DNA of 64,000 bases, taken from Nostoc sp. NIES-4103. GTDB lineage: Bacteria > Cyanobacteriota > Cyanobacteriia > Cyanobacteriales > Nostocaceae. Each line of letters starts with the position of its first letter. Position 1 is the stretch's first letter. Position numbers and translations under genes: made by a program. The notes beneath the pieces were generated by a model, which worked only from the letters and a program-made list of their open reading frames with translations, was not told the DNA's origin and made no database searches. This document shows positions 25,421 to 35,520 of this stretch, in pieces. The DNA lies in the NCBI RefSeq assembly GCF_002368335.1, contig NZ_AP018288.1, positions 6,838,494 through 6,902,493 of the forward strand, in the 5' to 3' direction.

Positions 25421-26893
25421 GTGAGACTTAAAGCATTCAGTAAACCATTAGGCTTTTTGCTACTAATTTTGAGTAGCCAGACAGCATTTAGTAATAAAGT
25501 TGCTCAAGCACAAACACAAGTCTCACCAACAACCACCACAAAAACAATTTGTCCTGCCCAACTGGGAACATCTATAGATACTGTAATTAATCGTCCTTTA
25601 TTCAGTCGGGTACGCTGGGGAATTTTAGTACAACCTTTATCATCTGTACAAACTCTTTACGCGCGAGAAGCTCAAAAATACTTTACTCCAGCTTCTAATG
25701 CCAAACTTTTAACAACAGCGGCAGCGTTACAACTATTGGGTGCAAATTTTCGAATTCGCACCTCTATTTATCAAAATGCTAATGGTGTATTGCGTGTAGT
25801 TGGCAGAGGTGATCCTAGTTTAAATGATACTCAATTGCAAGCATTAGCTAAACAGTTGCAACAAAAAGGTATTACCCAAATTAAGCAGTTGATTGCTGAT
25901 GATAGTTATATTCAAGGGGATATTGTAAATCCCACTTGGCAATGGGAAGATGTGCAATCCGACTATGGCGCACCAGTCAACAGTTTTATTCTGAATGAAA
26001 ATGTTTTTGGCTTAAAAGTTGTACCGCAATCTGTCGGTAAAACTTCACAACTAGTGTGGATTGATGATAACGAAGCTAAACGTTGGCTGACAATTAATCA
26101 ATCAATTACAGTTGCTCAAAACCAACCAAGCTACATTAATGTCACTCGCGATTTAACAGGAAAAGTATTACGAATTCAAGGACAAGTAGCAGCAAATTCA
26201 CAACCGTATTTAGTTAATTTGCCTGTGGTTGATCCTAATTATTACTTTTTGCGGCGTTTCCGTACTGCATTAGCCACAGAAAAAATTAGTTTAGGGCAGA
26301 CGTTAGTAGTTACTGGTGGTACAAATCAACAAGAATTAGCTGCTGTAGAATCGCCACCTTTGTCTGAATTATTGATGGAAACTAATCAAAATAGTAATAA
26401 TCTTTATGCTGAGGCATTACTGAGAGCATTAGCTTTTCAACAACTGAGAGTGCAAAATAAAAGTACTGCTGATATTGGGTTAGAAGCTTTGAAGGCAAGT
26501 TTGACTCAATTGGGAGTTGATTCAGCAAATTATGTTTTAGTAGATGGTTCAGGATTATCACGTCGTAATTTAGCAACTCCAGAGGCTTTTGTACAAACTT
26601 TGCGCGCAATAGCAAAAATACCAGCAGCATCGTTGTATCGTGCGTCTTTACCTGTGGCAGGAAAAAGTGGTACTTTGATAAGTCGCTTTCGTGGTACACC
26701 TGCTGAAGGAATTGTGCAAGCAAAAACAGGCACATTGACGGGTGTTGTTTCTCTATCTGGATATGTGAATGCGCCTAAATATGAGCCGTTGGTTTTTAGT
26801 ATTATTGTCAATCAATCGGAACAACCAGCAAGCGTTATTCGGCAAGCAATGGATGAAATTGTTGTGTTGTTCACGCAATTGCAGCGTTGTTAA
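25421..26893 (+). CDS. dacB: D-Ala-D-Ala carboxypeptidase/endopeptidase (PBP4, peptidase S13)
   Basis: 490 residues with a signal peptide (SKPLGFLLLILSSQTAFS). It trims or cuts cross-links in periplasmic peptidoglycan. The three penicillin-binding motifs are intact: SNAK (S92-K95), SNN in NQNSNNLYAE, and KTG in VQAKTGTL. The insertion between the first and second motifs is typical of class C low-molecular-weight PBPs. The GTG start at 25421 has GAGGA upstream. A hairpin of the GGGTGGGCATCTTGCCC family (26925-26944) lies 32 bp after the stop. Confidence 0.93.
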   Translation: MRLKAFSKPLGFLLLILSSQTAFSNKVAQAQTQVSPTTTTKTICPAQLGTSIDTVINRPLFSRVRWGILVQPLSSVQTLYAREAQKYFTPASNAKLLTTAAALQLLGANFRIRTSIYQNANGVLRVVGRGDPSLNDTQLQALAKQLQQKGITQIKQLIADDSYIQGDIVNPTWQWEDVQSDYGAPVNSFILNENVFGLKVVPQSVGKTSQLVWIDDNEAKRWLTINQSITVAQNQPSYINVTRDLTGKVLRIQGQVAANSQPYLVNLPVVDPNYYFLRRFRTALATEKISLGQTLVVTGGTNQQELAAVESPPLSELLMETNQNSNNLYAEALLRALAFQQLRVQNKSTADIGLEALKASLTQLGVDSANYVLVDGSGLSRRNLATPEAFVQTLRAIAKIPAASLYRASLPVAGKSGTLISRFRGTPAEGIVQAKTGTLTGVVSLSGYVNAPKYEPLVFSIIVNQSEQPASVIRQAMDEIVVLFTQLQRC

Positions 26894-27263
26894 TATTAGA
26901 AATTTCCAATTATCCATTTTGTAGGGTGGGCATCTTGCCCGCCCTGAATAGAGTAGTATCACATAAAGCTATTTTTTATAAAAAATAAAATACTTCTAAA
27001 CCTTTGCAGCAAAAGCATTATAGACACTGCATTACTCAAAAGCATAGACAATTGTACGTCTTTAGTTAGAGCCTAAAATACTGAGTAACAGATACTTTAA
27101 GTAAAGAGAAACACGCGATCGCGTCACAGAAAGCGACTGCGGCAGAGAAACACAGAGAAAAATTCATCTGTGTTTATTTGCGTTTCTGTGCGATTAGACG
27201 AAAAGGTGAGAACTGATATTCTGCCTGGAAGTCAATAATGCAAAATCATCTTTAGGAGTTAAC

Positions 27264-29684
27264 ATGTCTGAATTGATTCAAGCAATCCTAGATAGTGAAG
27301 AAAAAAGTGATTTGCGTTCATTTGCCAGTGAATTACGCCAGCAAGAAAAAAAATACTTACTGCGGAACGAGATACTGAATGTATTTAGTGAATATTGTGC
27401 TAAATCCCAGAAGCCAGAAACTTTTTACGCTTCTTCTCACTTGGGTAAACTAATTTACTACACTCAGGAAATTATTCAAGAAGACTCAAACCTTTGTTTC
27501 ATCATCCGTCCCAAAATTGCTAGTCAAGAAGTTTATCGACTGACGGCAGACTTGACTTTTGAAGCAATGACGGTGCAGGAATTACTAGATCTACGCGATC
27601 GCTTGGTGAACAAATTCCATCCCCATGAAGGTGATCTACTAGAATTAGACTTCGGCCCATTCTATGACTACACGCCAGTCATCCGCGACCCCAAAAATAT
27701 TGGTAAGGGTGTACAGTTTCTCAACCGCTATCTATCTAGCAAAATCTTTCAAGACTCTAAACAATTGCTAGATAGCTTGTTAAACTTCTTACGCCTACAC
27801 CACTACAACGGCATTCAACTATTAATCAACGATCGCATTAAAACACAAGAGCAACTTTCCGAACAAGTTAAAAAAGCTATAGCATTTGTCAGTGGACGCC
27901 CCAGTGATGAACCCTGCGACGAATTCCGCTTTCAATTGCAAACGATGGGTTTTGAACCAGGTTGGGGAAACACAGCCCAGCGAGTCCAAGAAACTCTTAA
28001 TGTTTTAGATGAATTAATTGATTCTCCCGACCCTCAGACTCTAGAGGCATTCATCTCTCGCGTACCGATGATTTTTAGAATCGTCTTAGTGTCAGCCCAT
28101 GGTTGGTTTGGGCAAGAGGGAGTTTTGGGGCGTCCTGATACTGGTGGTCAGGTGGTTTACGTCCTCGACCAAGCCAAGAATTTAGAAAAGCAACTGCAAG
28201 AAGATGCACACCTAGCTGGTTTAGAAAAACTCAATGTCCAGCCAAAGGTAATTATTCTCACCCGCTTGATTCCTAATAGCGATGGTACTCTTTGTAATCA
28301 ACGTTTAGAAAAAGTTCATGGCACAGAAAATGCTTGGATTTTGCGAGTACCTTTACGCGAATTCAATCCCAACATGACTCAAAACTGGATTTCCCGGTTT
28401 GAGTTTTGGCCTTATTTAGAAACCTTTGCCATTGACTCAGAAAGAGAACTCCTAGCAGAATTTCAAGGTAGACCAGACTTAATTGTTGGTAACTACACTG
28501 ATGGTAATTTAGTGGCGTTTTTGTTAGCACGGCGGATGAAAGTTACTCAGTGTAACATCGCCCACGCTTTGGAAAAATCCAAATATTTATTCAGTAACCT
28601 CTACTGGCAAGATTTAGAAGACAAATATCACTTTTCCTTGCAATTCACCGCTGATTTGATTGCCATGAATGCTGCTAATTTTATCATTAGCAGCACTTAC
28701 CAAGAAATTGTCGGCACGCCGGATAGTGTGGGACAATATGAGTCCTACAAGTGCTTTACAATGCCAGAGTTGTATCATGTAACCAATGGTATTGAATTAT
28801 TTAGCCCCAAGTTTAATGTTGTACCGCCTGGAGTTAATGAAAACTCCTATTTTCCCTACACCCGGACTCAAGACCGAGTAGAAAGCGATCGCGATCGTAT
28901 TTCTGAAATGCTTTTTACTCTAGAAGACTCTTCCCAAATCTTCGGCAAACTTGACGATCCCAACAAGCGCCCTATCTTTTCAATGGCGCGTCTTGACCGG
29001 ATTAAAAACCTCACAGGTTTAGCTGAATGCTTTGGTCAAAGTAAAGAATTGCAAGAGCATTGTAACTTAATTTTGGTAGCGGGTAAGTTACGCGTAGAAG
29101 AATCAGGCGATAACGAAGAACGTGATGAAATTGTCAAACTTTACCACATCATTGACGAGTACAATCTTCACGGAAAAATTCGCTGGCTGGGTGTGCGCCT
29201 GTCAAAAACTGATTCTGGTGAGATTTACCGAGTAATTGCCGACCACAAAGGAATCTTTGTCCAACCAGCTTTATTTGAAGCTTTTGGTTTGACCATTTTA
29301 GAGGCAATGATTTCAGGATTACCAACTTTTGCTACACAATTTGGTGGGCCATTAGAAATTATACAAGATAAGGTTAATGGTTTTTACATTAACCCGACTC
29401 ATTTAGAAGAAACCGCCACAAAAATTCTGGAATTTGTCAGTAAGTGTGAACATAATCCTAATTATTGGGATACAATTTCCCAAAAAGCAATTGACCGAGT
29501 TTACAGCACATATACTTGGAAAATTCACACGAATAAGCTGTTATCCTTAGCCAGGATTTACGGCTTTTGGAACTTTACCTCAAAAGAAAATCGAGAAGAT
29601 TTGTTGCGTTACATTGAAGCCTTGTTCTATTTAATTTATAAACCAAGAGCGCAACAAATTTTAGAACAACATAAATATAGGTAA
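27264..29684 (+). CDS. susA: Sucrose synthase
   Basis: 806 residues, the full length of plant and cyanobacterial SuSy. It interconverts sucrose + UDP/ADP and fructose + NDP-glucose; in filamentous cyanobacteria it controls carbon flux to glycogen and to heterocysts. Seen: an N-terminal regulatory domain, SAHGWFGQEGVLGRPDTGGQVVYVLDQA in the first GT-B Rossmann domain, FTADLIAMNAANFIISSTYQEI, and the donor-binding motif FEAFGLTILEAM (E-x7-E) in the second. AGGAG lies directly upstream of the ATG. No sps/spp genes are adjacent. Confidence 0.96.
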   Translation: MSELIQAILDSEEKSDLRSFASELRQQEKKYLLRNEILNVFSEYCAKSQKPETFYASSHLGKLIYYTQEIIQEDSNLCFIIRPKIASQEVYRLTADLTFEAMTVQELLDLRDRLVNKFHPHEGDLLELDFGPFYDYTPVIRDPKNIGKGVQFLNRYLSSKIFQDSKQLLDSLLNFLRLHHYNGIQLLINDRIKTQEQLSEQVKKAIAFVSGRPSDEPCDEFRFQLQTMGFEPGWGNTAQRVQETLNVLDELIDSPDPQTLEAFISRVPMIFRIVLVSAHGWFGQEGVLGRPDTGGQVVYVLDQAKNLEKQLQEDAHLAGLEKLNVQPKVIILTRLIPNSDGTLCNQRLEKVHGTENAWILRVPLREFNPNMTQNWISRFEFWPYLETFAIDSERELLAEFQGRPDLIVGNYTDGNLVAFLLARRMKVTQCNIAHALEKSKYLFSNLYWQDLEDKYHFSLQFTADLIAMNAANFIISSTYQEIVGTPDSVGQYESYKCFTMPELYHVTNGIELFSPKFNVVPPGVNENSYFPYTRTQDRVESDRDRISEMLFTLEDSSQIFGKLDDPNKRPIFSMARLDRIKNLTGLAECFGQSKELQEHCNLILVAGKLRVEESGDNEERDEIVKLYHIIDEYNLHGKIRWLGVRLSKTDSGEIYRVIADHKGIFVQPALFEAFGLTILEAMISGLPTFATQFGGPLEIIQDKVNGFYINPTHLEETATKILEFVSKCEHNPNYWDTISQKAIDRVYSTYTWKIHTNKLLSLARIYGFWNFTSKENREDLLRYIEALFYLIYKPRAQQILEQHKYR

Positions 29685-29687
29685 TTA

Positions 29688-29753
29688 ATCAATAGTCAAT
29701 AGTCAATAGTCAACAGTTCCTAGTTTGGACTATTGACTATTGACTTTGGACTA
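29688..29753. terminator. Facing STRR heptamers between convergent genes
   Basis: TCAATAG units (29689-29714) face GACTATT units (29729-29746), so the transcript folds into a long hairpin from either strand. It lies exactly between the stops of susA (29684) and the peptidoglycan-binding gene (29751), where a bidirectional terminator would be needed. Function inferred. Confidence 0.4.
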
Positions 29754-30425
29754 TTTTGTCAAAAAATACCAAGTTTTTTGACCTACAATCCCATCCACGA
29801 TTAAATTGTTCTTGTTTTGAAAAGCTTTAACAGCACTCTCTGTCAATGCCCCAAAAACTCCATCGACTCGAATGGCATAGCCATTAGCTGCTAATAATCT
29901 TTGCAAGACTCTCACAGCAAGACCTGAACTATTAAAACGTAAAATTGGTAGATTTTCGCTATTTACTCTTTGAGATTTTGCAACAAAGTCTTCTTCACTA
30001 CTTTCTTGGGCTATGAACCGTTTTTTATCAGAAAAATTTACTTTATGAGATTTTTTAACAACATTGTCTTCACGGCTTTGTTTAGCAATTAAGCGTTGTT
30101 CATCAGAAAACTTCAACCTGACAGCTTGGAAATGTTTGAACTCAGCCAAACTGTATAAATCTTTAGCAATAAACTTCTCTGGTTGATTCATCAGAGTGTT
30201 TTGATACTCAGGTTTAGATTCTAATGGAGTGGCTGGAAAACTCTCATCTAGCCGTGCAAATTCAGGTGGCGTGATTTTTGCAGATGAAACTACCTGATAT
30301 GATTGATTTCGTGTTAAGTTTTGCACGCCATTGTCTAGCTGAATTACTGGTTGCTTGGGTAAATGAGACGGAGATGGCTGTCTTGTTATTAACACACCCG
30401 TCATCAGCAGGACAATATCGTTCAT
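29751..30425 (-). CDS. Peptidoglycan-binding domain protein with internal 25-residue repeat
   Basis: 224 residues. The C-terminal about 65 residues are a PG_binding_1 domain (LRFNSSGLAVRVLQRLLAANG...VDGVFGALTESAVKAFQ...VDGIVGQKTW), which holds on to cell-wall peptidoglycan. The middle contains a tandem repeat of exactly 25 residues (106-130 and 131-155, starting FSDEQRLIA and FSDKKRFIA) with 13 identities. The N-terminus has a weak hydrophobic start rather than a clear signal peptide; the start may be misplaced. Convergent with susA. No enzyme domain is present. Confidence 0.75.
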   Translation of the reverse strand: MNDIVLLMTGVLITRQPSPSHLPKQPVIQLDNGVQNLTRNQSYQVVSSAKITPPEFARLDESFPATPLESKPEYQNTLMNQPEKFIAKDLYSLAEFKHFQAVRLKFSDEQRLIAKQSREDNVVKKSHKVNFSDKKRFIAQESSEEDFVAKSQRVNSENLPILRFNSSGLAVRVLQRLLAANGYAIRVDGVFGALTESAVKAFQNKNNLIVDGIVGQKTWYFLTK

Positions 30426-30696
30426 TGTATTTGATATTATTAAATCCCATATTTCCTTTGACAGAGAAATTTTCGTGATTCCGGAATGGTGTGTGCTTGC
30501 AAGTTAAGAAACTGCCACAACATATGGCAATCACAAGTGATTGCTAAAGGTAGACAATTTCCTCACTATTTACCCTGCTTAAGCTGTTAACACTAATAAA
30601 CTCTAGTTAAATAAAAATTTATTCTACCCTAAGCGGTATATCTATAGATGTAGATGTGATATTATGTCCGTTTAAACACTTATGATACTTGTGGAG

Positions 30697-30757
30697 GTTG
30701 GGAATTGGGAATTGGGAATTGAGAATTGGGAATTGAGAATTGGGAATTGGGAATTGG
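30697..30757. repeat. STRR array (GGGAATT heptamers)
   Basis: About eight GGGAATT / GAGAATT units, followed by CCCATCA units (30780-30812). The rest of 30426-31105 holds further short repeats (GGGGAGGCT units at 30978-31012) and two HIP1 sites; I see no gene. Confidence 0.8.
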
Positions 30758-31105
30758 ATTTTACTATTAGTCATCACATCTCACCCATCACCCATCACCC
30801 ATTACCTATTACCAGGCAAACCGACTATATCGTAAGTAATTAGCCAAACTTGATGTGATTTATATCAATCATTAGTCAACCAAAACAAAAGCGATCGCAG
30901 TCGGTTAAGCTCAAAAGCGATCGCTCGTGCCACATAAGGGACTTCCAACTAAATAAATATCCCATCGCTCTGTGCAAGCTGGGGAGGCTGGGGAGGCTGG
31001 GGAAGCTGGGGTAGAAAGAGTGTATTCATCGTCTTCGCTCTCCAAATTGAATAATTTATTTTCTGGAAGTACCTAATATCGATGGTAGGGCAAGACTTTA
31101 CGCCC

Positions 31106-32191
31106 CTAGGCAATGCCAGCGATAACTGGATGGAAGTAAAAAGCTAACCCTATCACTACATAAGCGGCTAAAAGTAAAGTTCCTTCTAACCAATTGGATT
31201 TACCATCAGAACTAATACTATTGGCAATCAACACTGACACAGCCACAGCTACTAATTCAAAAGGCTTGAAATCCAAATCCATCGGCTTACCCAACACCCA
31301 CCCCACTATCACTAAAACGGGGGCAACAAATAAAGCAATCTGCATACTTGATCCCACAGCCACAGAAAGAGATAAATCCATCTTGTCTTTCATAGCGACA
31401 GTGACTGCTGTGGCGTGTTCTGCGGCGTTACCAACGATGGGAACTAAAATCACCCCTGTAAACAATGAAGTTAAACCAAGTTGGGATGTGGCTACCTCTA
31501 AAGAATCGACCAAAATTTCTGACTCAAGTGCTACTAAGAGGGTACAAACTAGCAGTACACCACACCATAACCAAAGATTTGGTTTGTGATCAGAGGTTTC
31601 GTCTGCGTCTGCTATACCCACCTCATACAAATAGGCGTGGGTTTTCATCGAAAATAGTAGTGTCAAGGCGTAGACCAGAATTAACACCACTGCCACAGCA
31701 ACGGATAAATTTTGTACGGTTTGTTGACTAATTCCTATGGAAGTATAGTTCATTGCTGTGGGTAACAAAATAGCAATGACCGCCAAATTCATGGATGAAG
31801 CATTGACTCGCGCCACAATAGACTCAAATTTCTGTTCCTTGTAACGCAGTCCGCCTAAAAGCATGGAAAGACCCATGACTAAGAGTAAGTTGCCAATAAT
31901 CGATCCTGTGATACTGGCTTTAACTACATCCACCAATCCGGCGTTCAAAGCAACTAAAGCTATAATTAGCTCTGTAGCATTGCCAAAAGTGGCGTTTAAC
32001 AACCCCCCCAACGTCGGGCCAACCACTACAGCAATTTCTTCTGTAGCTGTACCCATCCAAGCCGCTAAAGGCAAAATTGCTAAGCCAGCTGTGATGAAAA
32101 CTATCAAGTCTCCCCAGTCCAAAAAGTGCGCTGCTAGGGAAACCGGGATAAACAAGAGTAGAAAAAGAAAAAGAATGTTTTTACCTGACAT
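31106..32191 (-). CDS. Calcium/proton exchanger (CaCA family, Cax type)
   Basis: 361 residues, about eleven membrane helices. It exchanges Ca2+ (or other divalent cation) for protons across the membrane. Both alpha-repeat signatures of the CaCA superfamily are present: LNATFGNATELIIAL in the first half and VPIVGNAAEHATAVTVAMKDK in the second, with an acidic loop between (ADADETSDHK). It is divergent from the GH57 gene. A perfect 8-bp inverted repeat (32224-32243) lies 33 bp upstream of its start and may be an operator. Confidence 0.92.
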   Translation of the reverse strand: MSGKNILFLFLLLFIPVSLAAHFLDWGDLIVFITAGLAILPLAAWMGTATEEIAVVVGPTLGGLLNATFGNATELIIALVALNAGLVDVVKASITGSIIGNLLLVMGLSMLLGGLRYKEQKFESIVARVNASSMNLAVIAILLPTAMNYTSIGISQQTVQNLSVAVAVVLILVYALTLLFSMKTHAYLYEVGIADADETSDHKPNLWLWCGVLLVCTLLVALESEILVDSLEVATSQLGLTSLFTGVILVPIVGNAAEHATAVTVAMKDKMDLSLSVAVGSSMQIALFVAPVLVIVGWVLGKPMDLDFKPFELVAVAVSVLIANSISSDGKSNWLEGTLLLAAYVVIGLAFYFHPVIAGIA

Positions 32192-32223
32192 TTATGACCT
32201 TGAGTTGAGGATATCCTTATCGG

Positions 32224-32243
32224 AGTGCTAAGGTTTTAGCACT
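32224..32243. promoter_or_regulatory. Inverted repeat AGTGCTAA-n4-TTAGCACT
   Basis: Perfect 8-bp arms separated by GGTT, 33 bp upstream of the cation exchanger start. The arms are those of the HrcA operator CIRCE (TTAGCACTC-n9-GAGTGCTAA) but in the opposite order and with a short spacer, so this is not a CIRCE element. A palindromic operator or a small hairpin is possible. Confidence 0.4.
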
Positions 32244-32429
32244 TCAATAGAATACTCTCAACTGTCTACGAACCAATTCAGAGATTACACTGTTAATTGA
32301 ACGCTACTATATATGTAAAGTAACATTGCGAATTAAGTCGTCTTTGTAATCTTTCGTAGCAAAACTATCAATTGGAGTAAAAGTATTACACCAAAAATGG
32401 GGTTTAATATATTAAAAGACAATTAAATT

Positions 32430-32682
32430 TTTGATTGGCGCTGCCAACGAGAAAACCCCTAACTGAGACGTTGTTCAATGGCTAATCATCTCGTGCCTTT
32501 TAGGAAACGGCTGTGCGATAACGCAGATTTCCCACTCTGGTAAGACTCATTTCTCGAAGATTTGGTTGTATCCTATACCCATAGTTTTCGTATATACCGG
32601 AAATTGTGTTTAAACTTCTGTAGAAAGGTTTAAATACGGTGCTTTGGGCACCACTTAAGTTTTTTTGTTTGGATAAATATAC
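32430..32682 (+). promoter_or_regulatory. Long leader region upstream of the GH57 gene
   Basis: The 490-bp divergent region 32192-32682 has an AT-rich half next to the exchanger and a less AT-rich half next to the GH57 gene. In the latter, GGAAA...TTTCC (about 32501-32534) encloses CTG-GCG / CGCAG, a possible small fold. I match it to no known riboswitch. Confidence 0.2.
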
Positions 32683-35394
32683 ATGACTTCTGCTGCTGAA
32701 CTGCCAGCTAGTTCTGGCTCAACGCTTACATCACATATTGCCAAAGATACTCACACTAGCGATCCCCTGAAGACGGCTACAGGTGTGTATGTGGCGGTAC
32801 ATGGACACTTTTACCAGCCGCCACGGGAAAACCCTTATCTGGACGCTATTGAACGTCAACCGAGTGCTGCACCTTTCCACGACTGGAACGAGCGGATTCA
32901 CTGGGAATGCTATCGTCCGAATGCCTTTGCCAGGGTCTTAAATGACCGGGGTGAAGTCGTAGGGATCGTGAATAATTACGAATATTTCAGCTTTAATATT
33001 GGGCCAACGCTGATGTCGTGGCTAGAACGTCACGATTTGGAGGTATATCAACGAATTTTGGAGGCAGACACCAAGAGTTGCCAACGCTTGCATGGTCACG
33101 GTAACGCGATCGCGCAAGTATACAATCACATCATCATGCCGCTGGCTAACGAACGGGACAAATACACCCAAATTCGCTGGGGTAAAGAAGACTTTCGTTC
33201 CCGCTTCGGGCGCGATCCCGAAGGCATGTGGCTAGCTGAAACTGGTGTGGACTATGCAACCTTAGAAGCCCTCGTTGCCGAAGGAATTCGCTTTATTATC
33301 CTTGCACCATCTCAAGCACAACGTTGTCGTCCTTTCCCTAGTAAAAATGATCCCCAGCCACAATGGCACGAAGTCGGCGGCGCACAGATTGATCCCACCC
33401 GCCCCTATCGTTGCTATTTGCACCCCACACTCAGCACTGCATCTTCACCTCTAAGTTCGATTAAGGAAGGGAGTGGGGATGTTAACGATTCTCGTCCTTA
33501 TATAGATATATTCTTTTACGATGGCCCCATCTCGCGGGATATGGGTTTTAGTGATGTTGTTTATAGTTCCAGTCATTTTGCAGGACGCATAGGTTCAGCA
33601 GTGCGTGGGGATCATCGTCCTGCACAGTTGATATCTGTGGCGACAGATGGCGAAACCTTTGGACACCATAAAAAAGGCACCGAAAAAACTTTAGCCTACG
33701 CCTTTACACAGGAGTTTCCCCGCCACGGTTGGACAGTGACCAACTTTGCTCATTACCTCAGCTTGAACCCACCCACTTGGGAAGTGGAATTAAAGCCAAT
33801 CACAGCTTGGAGTTGCGCCCATGGTGTTGACAGATGGCAAGATGACTGCGGCTGCGGTGGTGAAGGCAGTGTTTGGCATCAAAAATGGCGTCGTCCGCTG
33901 CGGACTGCTTTAAATTGGTTGCGGGATCAGCTAATTGATGTGTATGAGGAATATGGTAAGCAGTTTTTCCGCGATCCCTGGCAAGCAAGAGATGAATATA
34001 TCCAAGTCATACGCGATCGCTCTTCTAGCAATGTTAGCCGTTTCCTGTCTCGCCATCAAACTCACAAACTGACGGCCGCCGAACAAGTAGATGCTTTGCG
34101 TCTATTGGAAATGCAACGTCACGGTTTGCTGATGTTCACTAGTTGCGGGTGGTTTTTTGAAGAACTTTCTCGTCCCGAAGGAACGCAGATTCTCCGCTAC
34201 GCCGCCCGTGCTTTGGAATTGGCGGGAGATGTGGCAGGTGTACAGTTGGAAAAAGGCTTCCTCAAACGTCTGGGTTTAGCTCCCAGTAATATTGATAGCT
34301 ATAAGCATGGCGGGGAAATCTATAAACAACTGGTGTTGACTGCCCAAGTAGGCTTTAAGCAAGTTGCAGCCCATTATGCCATTACTTCGCTGTTTAACAA
34401 TCACAAGCCAGCAGAAACGCGCAACTTCCTATCTGTAGATACTAAGAATAAGCATCCTCAACCTTACCAAAAGCGAGTTTACTGCTACAGCGTGAATGAG
34501 TTAGATTATCAACTGCAACGCATGGGATCGCTGACTTTGGTTGTCGGGCATCTCAAGCTGGTGTCAGAAATTACCTGGGAAAGTGAACATTTAGTGTTTG
34601 CTGTGTTGCATTTGGGTGGTTGGGATTTCCACTGCTGCATTCAACAATTTACAGGACGACGTGACTACAGCCAATTGAAAGAAAAGCTGTTTGGGGCACT
34701 GCAACAGGCGAGTGCATCACATTCTATCTTGGTGATGACACAGCTATTTGGAGAAGAAAATTTCAGCCTGCAAAATCTGTTTGCTGAGGAACGCCACCGA
34801 ATTATGCGGTTGATTAGTCAGGAAACATTGACACGATTAGACCAACTGTATACTCAGGCGTACCGCGAAAACTACGGTGTACTGATGGCATTCCATCGGG
34901 ATGGGCTAGCAGTACCCCAAGAGTTGCAGGTAGCAGCCGAAATTGCTTTAGGTTATCGTTGCATGACAATATTGCGATCGCTTGAGCAAGACATCACCGA
35001 ACCACAACTGTGTTGGAATCACCTTGTAGAATTAGAGGCGATCGCTACTGAGGCGAAACATTTGCATTGTCGGCTGAATATTCCTGAAGGCAAGCAGATG
35101 TTAGAACAGTTGATTTTGCGATCGCTGTGGCAATTGTTGTACGATGCTAATGGGAGTTTTCATGCAGATATCCAACTGTTGGATCGGTTGATTGATGTGG
35201 GATATCAGCTAAATCTCGGAATCTCTCTAGAGCGATCCCAAGAGCTATACTTCAGTTGTCTGCACACTCAAATTCTGCCTTTGTGTCTCACAACCCTTAG
35301 CAATGACGGAGATACTAATCAGTGTCGTCAGTTGTTAAAGTTGGGGCAAAAGCTAGCCATTGATGTGAGTGCAATTCTGAGTAAGTTGAATTAG
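32683..35394 (+). CDS. Glycoside hydrolase family 57 protein (DUF3536)
   Basis: 903 residues. The N-terminal GH57 barrel begins VAVHGHFYQPPRENPYL, with the nucleophile-type Glu in EGMWLAETGVD and the acid Asp region in SVATDGETFGHH; the C-terminal half is the DUF3536 domain found with it in cyanobacteria. GH57 enzymes act on alpha-glucans (amylase, branching or glucanotransferase), so a role in glycogen handling is plausible, but the activity of this large subgroup cannot be read off. A short low-complexity Ser-rich insert (around residue 250) looks extraneous. Cytoplasmic, no signal peptide. Confidence 0.9.
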   Translation: MTSAAELPASSGSTLTSHIAKDTHTSDPLKTATGVYVAVHGHFYQPPRENPYLDAIERQPSAAPFHDWNERIHWECYRPNAFARVLNDRGEVVGIVNNYEYFSFNIGPTLMSWLERHDLEVYQRILEADTKSCQRLHGHGNAIAQVYNHIIMPLANERDKYTQIRWGKEDFRSRFGRDPEGMWLAETGVDYATLEALVAEGIRFIILAPSQAQRCRPFPSKNDPQPQWHEVGGAQIDPTRPYRCYLHPTLSTASSPLSSIKEGSGDVNDSRPYIDIFFYDGPISRDMGFSDVVYSSSHFAGRIGSAVRGDHRPAQLISVATDGETFGHHKKGTEKTLAYAFTQEFPRHGWTVTNFAHYLSLNPPTWEVELKPITAWSCAHGVDRWQDDCGCGGEGSVWHQKWRRPLRTALNWLRDQLIDVYEEYGKQFFRDPWQARDEYIQVIRDRSSSNVSRFLSRHQTHKLTAAEQVDALRLLEMQRHGLLMFTSCGWFFEELSRPEGTQILRYAARALELAGDVAGVQLEKGFLKRLGLAPSNIDSYKHGGEIYKQLVLTAQVGFKQVAAHYAITSLFNNHKPAETRNFLSVDTKNKHPQPYQKRVYCYSVNELDYQLQRMGSLTLVVGHLKLVSEITWESEHLVFAVLHLGGWDFHCCIQQFTGRRDYSQLKEKLFGALQQASASHSILVMTQLFGEENFSLQNLFAEERHRIMRLISQETLTRLDQLYTQAYRENYGVLMAFHRDGLAVPQELQVAAEIALGYRCMTILRSLEQDITEPQLCWNHLVELEAIATEAKHLHCRLNIPEGKQMLEQLILRSLWQLLYDANGSFHADIQLLDRLIDVGYQLNLGISLERSQELYFSCLHTQILPLCLTTLSNDGDTNQCRQLLKLGQKLAIDVSAILSKLN

Positions 35395-35475
35395 GAGTGT
35401 CTTACCAACATGAAGACACTCATGTGTGCTGGTTCTCCCCGCCTTTGTCGGTATAGGGGGAATCAGCCTCAGACA

Positions 35476-35501
35476 GCCTTTGCGACGGTCGCCGCAAAGG
35501 C
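35476..35501. repeat. Hairpin GCCTTTGCG...CGCAAAGGC
   Basis: 9-bp perfect arms with an 8-bp interior, 82 bp after the GH57 stop. There is no T-run on either side, so a terminator role is uncertain. Confidence 0.5.
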
Positions 35502-35520
35502 ACAAAAAATGACTTTTGTA

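Noticed and set aside
30278..30478. Plus-strand ORF opposite the peptidoglycan-binding gene start
   Set aside because: Overlaps the coding strand gene and has no start signal or family resemblance.
32430..32600. Riboswitch or 6S-like RNA upstream of the GH57 gene
   Set aside because: Some pairing is possible but no known riboswitch consensus or long rod-like fold could be recognised by eye.
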